A DNA stretch of 64,000 nucleotides from Turritopsis dohrnii. Lineage: Eukaryota > Cnidaria > Hydrozoa > Anthoathecata > Oceaniidae. The notes below the pieces were generated by a model. It was not told where the DNA came from, searched no databases, and saw only the letters and a list, made by a program, of their open reading frames with translations. How positions within the stretch are numbered: the first letter of the stretch is position 1; each line of letters starts with the position of its first letter. The translations under genes and the position numbers were made by a program. The stretch covers positions 62,001-126,000 of the forward strand of contig BQMF02000101.1 of assembly GCA_027922465.2 (NCBI GenBank). Reading direction: 5' to 3'. This document shows, piece by piece, positions 12,301 to 24,953 of the stretch.

Positions 12301-15300
12301 CGAAAGTGAATGAAGCCCTGCAGCATAAATAAAAGAAGACCACGTAAAAGAAACCCATTCGGAGGTTTACTGATGCTATTTAGTACAGTTCTATACATTC
12401 CTCTCAGAAAAAACTCCACTATTACTTTCGAAACTTACGTAATTCATGATTTCATTCAAATCCTGCTGTGCTTTTGGCATTTCATAATGCTCTGATGCCA
12501 TGAGAATTGTATTTAACATGATGCAAAATATGATGAACCCTTCAAAAATTGAACTGGAAACGAATCGAAAGAAGAAGCATTGCATCCGCAAGCCACATGA
12601 TGGGTTTTCACCCAGCTCCGGTGGAATGAACAAATCCCGTTCTTCTTCCGGTGGTTTTTTCTTCTTCTTTGGTGGTTCACTTTCAACGGTGTATTTTTTT
12701 TCTCCGTCACTTACTTCTTCAACCGGAGAAATGCCATGAAGAAACTCGACACAATAATCACCACTAAATGAATATGTCGAAGCTGAGCGACGGATGTTAG
12801 CTGCCTGCTCTCTTTCAACATCCTAAAAAATTATCGAGTAAATACATAATTGAAATTTATAATCAACTGGTTTATCAAAGAGTCTAGTGATCAAAGAACC
12901 GTTTATAAATGTTCGCTTACCGGATCCGGGTTTCCGTTCACTTCCATTTCGTAGGAAGCGCTCACAACAGCTAACACAAGATTTAAAAGATAAAATGGAC
13001 CCAGAAAAACGGCAAATAAAAAATAAATCATGTAAGGTTCTCCCATTGCAGCCAAAACCTAAAAATCAACCAATAGCAAGATCAGGTTTTGAGACGTCAG
13101 TTCTGCTTCCAATTTTCCTCGTTGATTGCCAAAATTTTGGAACCATCAAAAATAAATTAACCTTGGCAAGGATTATGTCAAATGACCATCGTAATTTTTA
13201 AACAAAAGGTCAATTACTAAGTTATTTGTGCCAAAAGGAAAATTAATTAGATTTCATTGGGAGTTACACAATTGTATTCCTTACATGAAAATGGCATTTG
13301 GGAAAACTCCTTTTCTAATTTTCAGATCTTTTGAGAAACGATTTATTCATTTCGTAATCGAATTCATGATATCGATTGGCTTGTGGTTGCTTAGCAGCAC
13401 AAGGTGTTTTGAATATGGTTATTTTCACTCCCACTAAACGTTATAATTGCAAAAGTTTTTCTCCGATATCTATTTCTATAAGAACTTACACTGTTGAAAA
13501 CGCTTTCCCAATAGTCCAGCGTACATACTTGCAACGAGGTCAACATGGCGTCTAAGAAGTTATCGTAACTAACATGTCCGTTCTCTGGATTATCGCCAAT
13601 ACCAGGAGTACACATATAACCAGATGGACAATTCCTTAAAAACACCACAAATGTTAAAATTCAGTACTTATTTTTTGCATAGTTTCTGAGAATGTTCAGG
13701 TGAACTTTTACATAAAATCACTACACTTTCACAGAGCCTCAATCATTACTATTTTTACTGATGCCATCGTTTTAGTTCAATGAAAGTTAGCTCACCATGC
13801 TGTGGAGGCGTTACCACATATAACTTCTTTGCCTTCGTGTTTGTAGATATTTCCGTCCCTACCGTACCATTCTTTATCAAATACAGATTGGTTGACATGG
13901 AGTCTCACACACCTTGAACGTAATTTACCAGGAAACAGTTGTAATCCAATTAAAGCAAATATTGAGATGAAGAATAGAGTCAGTATTAAGACATCAGTCA
14001 TCATTTTCATGGATTTCAATAATGTGTTAACCATTGCCTTTAATCCTTTGACTGTGGATATAGTTTTTAATGCTCTCAAAACTCGAAACGTTCGTATACC
14101 ACCGAGCTCGTTTATGTCTGGATGCATAGTCACATACCTAAAAGTAGATTTGACAACATTATTCGTCAAGAAACATATCTGCCGACTTCAAACCAGGCAA
14201 ACTTCTCGGTGAAAAGCTTCCTAAAATCGTTTGAAGGAACGCATCATAGCCCCACTGATTCAAGCATAAATAACTTGGGTTACACCACAGACTAGATGAA
14301 CATAAAGTAATCTTATTAATTTGTTAAATACATATCGGTGATTGGCTTACCCCAGCACGACGACTGAGAAATCTAACCAGTTCCATGCATTTCGTAGATA
14401 TGAATATTCGTGTAAAATAAATCCTTTTGCTAATATTTTAACAATCATTTCCATTGTGTATATTGCAGCAAATATGTATCTGAAGAAAACAGAAAACGAG
14501 AAACATGAAAGAGTCACATAAAACACTCCTGTTCGTAAATTTGCAGAACACTTCCTCTTAGCTTTTGCAATAAATGCTAACTCAAAATATTCTTTCTACT
14601 TAACTAGCAATTTTTGTTGTCTGAGTTTGGGCTTATTTTCGAAAACGATCAAGCAGAGGAATCACTTACTCTGATATCTCCGGTGCATCGCTAAGTGCCA
14701 TGAAAACGCAATTAGTTACAATTGTCAGCAAAATCCCTATTTCAAAGTATCTATCAAGCATTATTAAGGAAACACTGCTAACAATTTGATGACATGCATA
14801 GATTTTCAGCATAGGTCGTAAGGATTCGGTTACATGGCTGATGTTTTAAGAATTTAAAAAGTCAATAATACTTAAAAACAAATACTCAAGAATTCTCTAC
14901 ATCGAAAAGGATACTGGTTTGTATATATATAGATGTTTATTCTACGAATAAGGTTTTGCGTTCCTAGTAAAAATAGTGACTTTTCTTTGCTAAACCTAAA
15001 AACCACTTGTTTGCCCAATTTGTTTGCTACAACAACGAAAGTCTAAAAGGAATAAGGAAGAAGAATATACAATATACAATAAAGCTTATAAAACAATAAT
15101 AAACAGTAAATGAAAGTGTAAAAGCGCAGGAATAAGTTGGCCAGTAAATGTCGCAAATGCCAGTTTATTGTCAAAAGAAAAAGAAGCAAAAAGCCTGAGA
15201 ATTATAGTTGAGACACTTACTGGCGATTTTGCGACTTTTACAGGCGTCTGCGACATTACTGACGGTACAACATTTTTATTTTTATTTGAGACTCTTGACT

Positions 15301-17332
15301 TTCAATATTATTGTATTCAAATCGAAGTGGATTTCATTGGCTTACTTCCTTCCACATAAACGACTCATATTCAATTTTTTTGTCCAAAATGTTATTAATT
15401 TACTAATGACTATAAAATCGCCTCATTGATATTATATATATTTGAATACTCAAGAAATAGGATGGCTTTATAGATTTAGTCAGAAAAATATGTTTTCCAT
15501 GTTGTTTCTGAGAAAATTAATTACAAGGCTTTGTAATGCTGATTGAATTTTGATGGTTTTGATCGTAATCGTTCGCTCTTTTTTCATGGAAGTTTATATA
15601 ATCAACCTCTCCAAATCAACTGGCTTTATTTTGAAAAGATGGAGATGGAAAAGCTAAATACTATTCGTCATTTTTTGTCATACATTATTAATAATAACAT
15701 ACGTACATAATCATGAAATTTTTATTAAGAATCCAAAACGAATTTGAAACGTTTCATCTGCCTTGTGCAATCTCTCCCTCTTCGTATTTAATTTTCGTTT
15801 GTTTGTTTGTTTGTTTACGCTATACTGGAAGATGCCACATGATTTTGTTTACACAAATATTTCCCTCTGTTTACATCTCCTCTCAAATCATGAAATCAAA
15901 CTCGAACGCATTAAACATTATTAGCCCCTCCCTATGAACTTTAGATCTCCCACAATTTTGTAAAATTTGTAAGTATTTTATTGGGACAAGAAATCAACAT
16001 ATCTAAGATACACTCGATGAGAATATTTTTGATCCTGCAATTTTCAATAGACGAACTCCTGTTTCATGAACGTAACGTGTATTGTGATGTTGGTATTTAT
16101 CAGTCTAAAATCGAAATTCATTTATGGCCTCCCGTTTCTTGAGTGAATATATTTCATTCATGTCGTGTTCAAAAAAAATAACAGCTGAATTGTTTTGATA
16201 ACAAAGTATCATTTAGTATGCTTAATAAACTGCTTCTCTTTTCTCACGAGCATATAACGGCAGTGGTGACTCTTGAATTTCATGAATGCTTAACAATCAT
16301 ATTAAAATAACTTATAGTCATTTGACTAGGTGACAAAAAGAATATTTAATATTTTTGGTCAATTTTCAAAACATACTAACACGTCACTTGTCGGGTCGTC
16401 GTTTGTGAAAGAATCCGTAATAAAAGTTTTGGAAAAAATCTTTCATTGTTTTTCTTCTGATGTTGGATTTATTTTCATTGCTTTAGAAAGTAGGTAGTCT
16501 GTTATAGCAACCATTCAAAACTCAACAACGATTTCCATCTTTAAACAGATGCTTTGAGTAGTTTACAAAAATATGTACGTACATTAAAAAATATATATTA
16601 ATTTTTCTGTTAGAGTCGGACATTTAATACAACAACAAGGAATTAATGAAGTGGGCCCAAAATTTTATATATTATGAAAAAATAAAAAGTTGAAAACACA
16701 TAGTAAAGCGAAAGAAAGCGAAACGAAAAATTCAAAAACATTTTCAAATACATTAATGAACAAGCACTAAGTAATGCATGACTTTAAAATATGCTTCGAT
16801 ATACTCTCTTACGTTGACAGTTCAGTATTAGTGTTTATTTACATCAACAAGTATATCTATATTCATACTTACACCCCTGAACAAATAGTAGAAAGGACAA
16901 ATCCAATACACAAAACAACAATAACAACAAGAAACTTACATTGTCCTTGCCACTATCAAAATCTTTAAGCGGTTGTCCTAACATACATTTTGGTGCATAC
17001 ATAAAATCATCTTCGTCTTCGTCATATTTTGAATCGTCTTCTTCGTTGTATTCATCAGCACTATCATATTCTTCTTCTAAGATATCCTTATTACCACCTT
17101 CACCACCCTCTACAAAAGATTGTTCACGTGTTCTTGACTGAGACCGAGACACACCTCGACTATGCGACGGTGGACGTGGGCTTCGACTCCTTGAACGCGA
17201 ATGCAAATTTCGACCCCACAATCCTGGATCCATGTCTGACTCTGATGAATGCTTCTTTCGTCTTGGTTTTCTCTCATCAGCATATCTTTCCTTCTCTTTT
17301 TCTTTGGTCGCTTTAGCAACATTGTAAAACAT
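5146..17332 (-). CDS. Voltage-gated sodium channel alpha subunit, cnidarian DKEA type
   Basis: Four-domain Nav pore protein for sodium action potentials. Exons read from splice sites and phase, 5' to 3': 16940-17332, [one exon not found], 14670-14750, 14351-14479, 13796-14137, 13500-13634, 12921-13058, 12439-12822, 10999-11187, 10421-10786, 9863-10057, 9716-9785, 9202-9596, 8853-9026, 8539-8640, 7886-8206, 7351-7596, 6902-7172, 5146-6326. These give about 1700 residues. All junctions agree in phase except the first: exon 1 ends in phase 0 but 14750 needs phase 2, so an exon just before S1 of domain I is missing from my model. The S4 segments carry Arg/Lys every third residue, clearest in domain IV ([17 protein letters not shown]). 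The filter is Asp-Lys-Glu-Ala, which excludes a calcium channel (EEEE) and bilaterian Nav1 (DEKA). The start ATG has a good context (ccgccATG). Confidence 0.93.
7351..7596 (-). other. Sodium channel domain III S6 and III-IV linker (IFL gate)
   Basis: Encodes [14 protein letters not shown], then S6 ([14 protein letters not shown]) and the linker with [17 protein letters not shown]. Codons at 7432-7440 spell Ile-Phe-Leu, at the place of the Ile-Phe-Met fast-inactivation particle of bilaterian channels. It ends [10 protein letters not shown] before donor gtaaga. Confidence 0.88.
7886..8206 (-). other. Sodium channel domain III S5-pore exon (filter Glu)
   Basis: Encodes the S4-S5 linker and S5, an extracellular loop with N-glycosylation-type NYT and NTT sites, and the pore [13 protein letters not shown]. 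The Glu codon at 7928-7930 sits where bilaterian Nav1 has Lys (TFKGW). Confidence 0.88.
8254..8395. mobile_element. Short palindromic MITE in a sodium-channel intron
   Basis: Imperfect inverted ends ttccaggggatttgat and atcaaaatgccctggaa surround about 110 bp of AT-rich sequence in the intron between exons 8539-8640 and 7886-8206. Confidence 0.45.
10421..10786 (-). other. Sodium channel domain II S4-pore exon (filter Lys)
   Basis: Starts [13 protein letters not shown] (end of S4 and the linker), spans S5 and reaches the pore [12 protein letters not shown]. The Lys codon AAA is at 10511-10513, where bilaterian Nav1 has Glu (CGEW). It ends in S6 with VIGRWV and donor gtaagt. Confidence 0.88.
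11306..12124. mobile_element. TTAA-flanked MITE in a sodium-channel intron
   Basis: Terminal inverted repeats ggtgtgagtaagggaaaaa (left) and its complement ending ccttactcacacc (right) are flanked by TTAA on both sides (11302-11305 and 12125-12128). The 819-bp element has no coding capacity. TTAA targets are used by piggyBac and Kolobok transposases, and I cannot decide between them. It lies in the intron between the exons for domain II S1 and S2. Confidence 0.8.
13500..13634 (-). other. Sodium channel domain I pore exon (filter Asp)
   Basis: Encodes NCPSGYMC and then [14 protein letters not shown]. The Asp codon at 13514-13516 aligns with the domain I selectivity residue (bilaterian TQDFWE). 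Acceptor and donor phases (2 and 0) match the neighbouring exons. Confidence 0.85.
16940..17332 (-). other. Sodium channel exon 1: cytoplasmic N-terminus
   Basis: 131 codons. It contains a basic RS-rich stretch, then an acidic Glu/Asp-rich stretch, and ends [14 protein letters not shown] followed by donor gtaagt. The final block resembles the conserved 'G-x-P-L-x-D-x-D' segment before S1 in Nav channels, which ties this distant exon to the channel although 2.2 kb of intron separates it from the next exon I could find. Confidence 0.75.
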
Positions 17333-20300
17333 GGCGGTTTATCGTGAATCGATTCCCAATGTGTTACTCAATGGTGAATACACTGAATTGACTTTCTAAA
17401 TAAATCTTATTCAACTGTCCATATTTGATAACTCTAAATTCTCTGTTCGTTCTGTTCTCCATTCACTAGCAATTCTTAAACTTTTCTACCATGAATCAAA
17501 TGTTTTTCGTTTGAATCCTTAATTCACAGTACTTCTCTTTTAATTTCCTTACCTTATTCTAAATGAATTCTTAACTACAGCATGTACGTTACCATTAAAA
17601 AATGCAATAACAACAAGCAGTTATTAGAATGTGAATTGTCTCTTTCAATTTCAAGTGAAAGAAACTGACTTTTTACAGATTACAGATTTTCGAGAATAAC
17701 AAAGCATTAAAGTTGATCTTCAATGTTAAGGAATTTTTTTTCTCTTTAAAATTCCTATATTATTATTATTATTATTATTATTAACTTTCATTTCTTTATT
17801 TACAAACTTTCTTTTCACGACAAAAAAAGAGAGAAATGAAAAAAACAGAAGGAGAATGAAAGAAAGAACAAAATGAGAAAATGAGTAAAAACTATGATCG
17901 AAAAACAATAACAATGACGAACCGACGACCACTTAGAAAAGTAACAAGCATTCCTCTTTTACGCTGAACATCACATCTTCTATACATAAGAGATATTGAA
18001 AAACAAATGGTTTTTATCTTTCTTTTCATTTTTTTTGAGTGAAAGATGTTCTTAAAGTAATATAAGAGCTCTTCATAAATTTACGAGTGTTTCCCCTTTA
18101 TACTGGAAACACACAGTTTATTTTTGTTTTCAAGCTTTCACATTTTTTACTCTTATTAAACAGCTCTCGCTTTTTAAGAATGAATAATTCCTCGATATGT
18201 TTTAAGCAGGTGTATGGAAAATTTCCCTTCGAAAAATATATGTGTATTATATAGATATATTTTATATTTATATATAATATATGCAAAGGCAGCGTAAAGA
18301 AATTTGCCAAATATAACACTTGCGCACAATGATGTTTTTGTAATTTTTATATTTTTATTATTTAAAGTCTGTAGAAATGTTGCTCCTGAAAGAATGTGAT
18401 TTCGTTAAAAGCATTGTTTTAGCTTTCAGCCATTTTATTATTGATTGATTGATTTATCTATTTATCACCATAAAGAGAAATTCAGGTTTCATAAAAACAT
18501 AAGCATCTGTACACATATTTTTGGTTGTGTACTTATTTCATTGAAAGAAAACAAATTAACAAGTTTTTCCGCAGGAAATATTCTTGACGATTTATTTCCT
18601 TATAAAAAGAAAACATCTTCAAAAAGGCTTAATCTTTTGTAGACATAGAAGCATAATGAGTCAGTATATGGTAGGACAACAAAGTCTATCGAAAACCAAA
18701 TGACATTGAAACAAAGACATTTACGATGAACGCATAAGAGATTTGAGTCGGCTTTGAGAAGAAAATGTAAGTAAAATTCTTTAAACGTTTAATAGACATA
18801 TGTCTTATGGAAATTTTAAGTTTGTTAACAAAATGGTAAAAAAACAACTGAAAAGTCATGTGGAAATTCTGATTATCCTTTATTCTGTTTTATATCTTCT
18901 TTACACTTTTTAGATTTTCTCAGTTTTAAACCGTTTTTAAGATGACTTTTAATTACGTGTTGTCTATACCGTCGATTTTGATGAAACCTTGCTGGTTTCA
19001 TTCCTCACATCGAATTTTAACAATACAGAGTGTCAATCAAACCTCATAGGGGGTGATCGCATGTTAAAAAACGACCCGGCCAATCGGGTTGGCTCAATTT
19101 ACCCCAAATTGTCCTTTAAATGTTGAAATTGAAACGAACCGACTTGCTAGCGGCTATATCATTTTATGGAGATCGTGAAATTTTCTCTTGTGAGCCAACT
19201 CGGAAACACATTATATCTTTAATTATCCCACTTGTTATATTTGCTATGGTTTATGTATACACCCCATAGAGACAATGAAACATAACATAACTACTTTCAG
19301 AATAGCACAGAATACTATTTATACAGAGTAATAGAAACTTGGTATGCTTGCATGGAACATAGAAAAAAATGTTAGTACTAACCATGCTTGAAGATATAAA
19401 TCTCATGTCTTTCATGATCACTGATAGCGTTCAGATGTCGTTGGAAATATGTGAGATTGATTTATTCTTGAGGACTCAATTGCTTTATTCAATGTTACAC
19501 AAGTTGTTGGAAAAGATAATTAAACTTTGCGTAAAATATATAATTAGCTCACTTCAAAAAAAAAAATAAACAAATCAACAGATTCACACGCATTATATGC
19601 CACTAGTATATAAAAAGCTCCGTGTGAATGAATGCTCTTGAAGGCTTCTATGTAAAGTTTGTTCATTTTTACATTTTGGTTTTTCTCTTATCAGTGCATA
19701 TTTCCTTTTGTAATAAGAGAATAAGAGAATTTTATAAATATTTATGCACAACAAAAGAATAGAGAGAGAGAGAGACAAAAACATTATGGACTTAAGTTTC
19801 CTTGAAGAACAAGATTTAAAAAATTTTCCTCTGTTCTACCCAAATAGCTAATTTCAATAATGCACTCATGTTTGTTAAGAGAAACACTCAGTGAAAATCA
19901 AAACATATCTGGGAAGATTTTTCTTTGGAAATTTTTTAATATGAGTGAAGCAACACACCTTTTCCCATTAAGCATCTGTCGTTATGATGTACCAACTTGA
20001 CCTAAATTTCCATCCAGTTCTCATATTACTACAATCACAAGGGTCTCACTAAAAAGTATTTTCTGAATGTGTTTTACACAATTCCATTTAAATTTTAGTT
20101 CAACCTGTAGTTTTCAACTATTCAAATGCATATGAATAATAATAACAATCTAAACTATTTCCAATAATAATCCTTCACAAAAGAGGAACAAGCCTATGAT
20201 AAGAAGACCTTCTATCGATTTTGAGACCTGTTATACCCATGCATACTTGTTAAGGACTGCTAACATTTTTCAAACAAAATGTTTAGTTGAGGGTGCTGGA

Positions 20301-21333
20301 TGAGTGGTTTAATTCTTTGTCCTTCTGATGTGATACTTTTGTTAAATGCTATAGTGGTAAATCTTTTGGTTTTAAAAAAATGAAAAATATATATATGTTA
20401 GGACCTCACCTATAGAAGTTATTTACTTAATTAATGCCTTAATATTTGCCCTTAGCGTTTGTTGGTTTAATTTTGTTTCGCATTAAATCAACACTGAAAA
20501 AAGACAACGACTTTAAAATCTCTCTGGTTGACCATAATTTGATGTCGATGATTATCAGTTGAGATCTTGTACGGATTGCAGATTGTCGCAACTGATGATG
20601 TGAAAGCTTTCCACTGTTTTTAAAATTTTTAAAATAAATAAGGTTTTCTTAAAATTCATTGAGGAGTTTATAATTCAGTATCAGATAAAGATCTTTACGT
20701 TAACATCTAGAATCTTAATTATACGAGAATGTTCATGTATATATGTCTCATTCGTGCACAGCTGTCCATACTCATCTCGTTCCTATGCTAATCATTACTT
20801 GAACTTGTCCCCTTATGAATTAAACTTAAGCACCTTTTACTCACTAAATAATTAAAATAGAAAAGTTCAACGGATTAAAACCAGGCTTGCATTGTGGTAG
20901 TTCAAGTTGTATAGTAAAGAGAATGGTAAAGGAACTATGGGAACAGCCAATTAAGTTGTATTCATTTTATTTTATCCGTTGATGTTCACTTAAAGATACC
21001 AAAAAGAAAGGAATGTCAATGTGCCCTTCTTTAAAAGTCTTACTGTCTCGATGTTATCTATTTCTCTTTGTTTCAACTGATCTTTTTGCATCTAATTCAT
21101 TTTTGTATGTTTCACCGGTTTTAGAAAATCAAGGTCGTTTGAGCAAAAATGGTGGACTTAAAAACAAATTTAGTATTTCTTTTTTGTTCTCCTTTTATTC
21201 AGTTTTTGGTAGTGATTCTGGTAAAAACTTGGAATTTCTTATTATAGCGTTGATTTTAATTAATGCAAATTCAAATAGATTTTACCGCTTGGAATTTTCA
21301 TAAAAGTCTTCACAGACTGTCATCATAAATAAA
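17333..21333. other. Long non-coding stretch upstream of the sodium channel
   Basis: AT-rich, with an (att)n microsatellite near 17755-17782 and an (ag)n run near 19759-19774. The channel promoter presumably lies just right of 17332. I saw no convincing exon or structured repeat. Confidence 0.5.
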
Positions 21334-21422
21334 TTACCCCCGGATGATTTCCCCCAGTAAATGTAAGTTAAGGGTAAGGGTTAGATTTTAGGCTACCTAC
21401 ATTGGCAATCATCCGGGGGCAA
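21334..21422. mobile_element. Palindromic mini-element with acccccggatgat ends
   Basis: Inverted ends ttacccccggatgatt (21334-21349) and aatcatccgggggcaa (21407-21422), separated by about 57 bp. A second inverted pair, gttctaggg / tcctagaac, follows immediately at 21424-21450. A related ccccctcctgg / attgccccgcggg motif is seen near 38685-38710. Confidence 0.45.
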
Positions 21423-21689
21423 TGTTCTAGGGAGGAATTGTCCTAGAACATAAATAAACATACATGCTGTAATTAGTTACATAAACAAACTAGATTAAGC
21501 TAACTATAGAATCTAGTTTTCTCATATGCTATTTCACTAGCCTTAGCAATATCATTTGAGTAACACATTCGGAAAAAACAAGACAATGACATGATAATCA
21601 CGTGGAAGCTTCTTTTCACAAATGCATATTAAGAAAGAAGACAAAAATAATAATAAAGGTTAAAATCGTGAAAAAGGATACATAATAAT

Positions 21690-22775
21690 ATAAACTAGCC
21701 GCCAAGGCGGCGTCGCTCGCCGCCCATGTTCAGCATGCGTTGACTTCACGAAAAATAAAATTAAGGAATTGACAACCGAAAGCGTTACCATGTTGTAGAG
21801 CTCGAAAAACTGATTAAAAAAATGTATGGGATCGTTCCGCTACGATCAACCGTTACAGAGATATCATTCTTCAAAGATTTTGATGACGTCACAGACCCCT
21901 CCCAAAAAAATTAGACCCAAATTTTTTGTCACCCCATCGCCTGTATCGCGGACCCGAAAAAACGTCAGTTATCCTAGAAGCAGATTCGAAATCAAATATC
22001 AAATATCAGTTTAAACAATGGTTCCAAAAAAACCCAAATTTCATGTGTTATTTATTTTTTGAAACAATCGTTGATCAGTACAACAATGCACTCAAAACGT
22101 AGAGAGAAAAAAACTTTTTATTAGCTTTTGTTTTAAAAACGTTACGCGCTCTAACATGGGTGCTATCAAACAGGGGGAAAATGGTTTCTCTTCTTAAAAA
22201 GATCACACGGAGGAGAGAAAAAAGGCACGTGCTAAATGAATAAATAGAATAAAAGAAACGTTCGATCAGAACGCTTAACAATTAAAAAAAGAAATTAATA
22301 ATTTATTAAAAGAAAAGCAAAAAAAAACAAAAAAACATTGTGTTTTGATATGATACTCTTTTTTTACCTATCGGTTTTTAAACATTTTGATTGCTCAAAA
22401 AAAAAGTTCACCCGTCTCAGACAGTCAGGCAAGAGTTAGTGGCAAACCGAACATATGCTGCCACGTTCTGCCACTGCTGCTTTTTGTCCAAAATGTTTAA
22501 TCAGTTAGTTTCTTTGTATTTAGTTGATGTACTTTTTTCAAAGCCAAGTCAACGTGGAATATAAAACTAACAGTAATGATAAAAACAAAACGTTATTCCT
22601 ATTAGTTCATCAGCCAAAAAAAAGTCACGTTCGATTGGGGTTGCAATGTATTTGCTTCGAACTCACGTCGCACACAAAAAAAGAAATAATTTCGCTCACA
22701 ACTCAATCTACCATTTTGCGTGACTTACAAACAAACAAACAAACAAACAAACAGAGAATCGGCTATTAATATATA
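21690..22775. repeat. Possible non-autonomous element
   Basis: Begins with a GC-rich hairpin (agccgccaaggcggcg, then tcgctcgccgcc), unusual in this AT-rich context, and ends with a (caaa)n run and gagaatcggctattaat. No open frame is recognisable. A short GC-rich cousin (ctcgctcgcttacgctcgct) is at about 26143-26165. The borders are guesses. Confidence 0.25.
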
Positions 22776-23911
22776 GATAAGATGTGAAATGCAAGTATAT
22801 TAATAAATAAATATAAAATTAAATAAATATTGAATAACTCATCACAGAATTCATTCGATTCCGTTTTATTCCGTCAATTTCAACTTCACCGAAAACCTTG
22901 CTCTAAAATGATTCACTATACTCAACATCAAATGTACTCTGTATGTGAAGTTATGGAAATCGGATTTGATTAAAACATTAGGAAACTTATTTTTCTGGTT
23001 TCTCTTTATTTTTCATATTTTTTTCCCATGTTAATTGTTTTGTTTTTCTCGTGTTGTTTTTTATTATTATTATTACTTTTAGCTTTAGTCGAAACGAAAA
23101 GGGTTGTACCCCCTAAAGCTACAACAACTTCCATAAAATATTCATCGGTTGTGAAGGATTTGCATAAAAAATTGGTTCACAAAGACAGTGCACTGTCATG
23201 TATTGCTCTTTTCTTAAGAGTGAAAGAAGAATAGTTTATAATGTTAACCTTGGACAGAATCAGCGTTTCACTAAAACATTATTAAACGTCATAAAATAGG
23301 TTTTATCAGCTTATGTGTACCATTGGAATTATGGGTACTACTCCCTGGATATTTTATTGGCTCAATCAAGTTGTTGTTAAGAATTCTGGGTCATCATCTT
23401 TTTTTTTTATTACATAGCTTTTTCATATTTTTGGATTAATTTTTTATTTTTATATTTTTTTTTACTATTTGATTGATTTATTGATGCGTGAGAACTTTTG
23501 GAAATTTATATTGACAAAACACTTGGATAGAGGTTGAACTTTTCACATTATCGTTAGTTATATTTGATAGAAACATTTTTTATCATTGTATTTCACCTAT
23601 GCATTGTTTGGTTATGCTTCGATTGTTCAGGTATCTATTCGAAAAAAGCCCAAGATTGTTTTGAAAAGAATATTTCGAAGTCGAATATAAGCGAGTCAAA
23701 AACGATGACTCGACAACTAATTGCTCCAATAGGAACAAGATCAGTAATTACTTGCCCAAATAAGGCAAAAACCCATTGTCATTGGTATCTGAGTCAACAG
23801 AGCAAGGCAAGTTCTGGTCACATACTCATTTATTTACTTTTAATGACGTCCTCCAAATTAAGTAAATTTGAAAGTAATTTTAAAAAATGCTTTGCAAAGC
23901 AACATGGCTTA
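22776..23911. other. Non-coding spacer
   Basis: AT-rich. A 119-codon frame at 23564-23923 has some Cys and Ser/Lys content but no recognisable domain, and runs into the adjacent MITE. I do not call it a gene. Confidence 0.35.
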
Positions 23912-24456
23912 CCTTATCGGTAAAAAAAAGTCGGCAAAAATGTTAGTCGGCAAAAATAAAAAGTCGGCAAAAAAATTAGTCACTTGGACAAAATTTAGTC
24001 ACTTTTTGCCGACTAAATTTTCGAGTTTAGTCACTTTTTGCCGACCAATTTCCAAGACAAAAAATGACGAATAATGTTTGGATAATCTGAAAGTTTTTTT
24101 AAGAAAAAAGAAAGGTTAGGTAAATTAGGTTAATTAGTCAATTTCAATAACAGTTTTTTTCTTCATCATTTGTGTATTTTCGTTATTCTATTCTTAAATG
24201 TTTTTTTACTTTTACTGAAAATTCATACATCCGCAAAAAACACCTGATAAGAATTGGCATCACAGAGAAGAAAAATCGGCAAAAAGTAGTTTGACAAGTA
24301 GTTTTTGGCAAACAAAAAAATAAAAAAATAAAAAAAAAAAAAAAATCGACAAAAGAGTAAGTCGTTAAAAAAAAAAAAAGTCGGCAAAAATTTTAGTCGG
24401 CAAAAAATATTAGTCACCTAGCCAAAATTTTGCCGACTTTTTTTTTACCAATAAGG
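23912..24456. mobile_element. TIR element with iterated agtcggcaaaa motifs
   Basis: Both ends read inward ccttat(c/t)ggtaaaaaaaa and are flanked by TA (23910-23911 and 24457-24458). Subterminal DNA repeats agtcggcaaaaa / tttttgccgact at least eight times, in both orientations. 545 bp, no coding capacity. The TA target suggests mobilisation by a Tc1/mariner-like or pogo-like transposase. Confidence 0.7.
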
Positions 24457-24777
24457 TATATACTCACGTCAGGTTTTGTTGTCTATCTATCACCCTATAT
24501 AATTTTTTTTTGCATTATCATCAACTCACTCATACTAAATAGTGAAACGAATCGTGTTATCTAATTGATGCTGAAGTTTATTAATTTATCGCGTTAATGT
24601 TATTTGAAGTAAAGATATCACATTTAATGCACGTTTATTTCAAGGAAAGGCACTTCTATAGCATGCGTCAACAGTATTTTACCATTAATCTGATATACAA
24701 AATAACTTTATAGGATGCGCCCTTTCATTGTCTTATTTAATTCATCACCTAAAGTTTAAAGAGTGTCGGTGAAAGTA

Positions 24778-24953
24778 CAGTCTACTCTGGATAAGTGGAA
24801 CCTCCACGGGACCGAAAAAAATGGTTCCACTTATCGAATGTTCCACTTATCCGAATAAAATAAGAGAGGTTTGTTAATGCAGGGCCCGGAGAAATTGGTT
24901 CCACTAAACGAAAGTTCCACTTACCCGGAGTTCCACTTATCGAGAGTAGACTG
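24778..24953. mobile_element. pogo/Tigger-like MITE with TA duplication
   Basis: Ends are cagtctactctggataagtg and its near-perfect complement cgagagtagactg, flanked by TA at 24776-24777 and 24954-24955. Internal copies of gttccacttatc(c)ga are repeated in both orientations. The CAGT terminus, TA target and iterated 'gataagtggaac' motif fit pogo-derived MITEs. Confidence 0.8.

Noticed and set aside
15343..15410. Candidate for the missing sodium-channel exon (donor gtaagcc on the minus strand)
   Set aside because: The peptide does not resemble the conserved pre-S1 block, and the phases do not connect exon 1 with 14750.
23564..23923. 119-codon frame with several Cys
   Set aside because: No recognisable domain or splice context, and its 3' end runs into a MITE.
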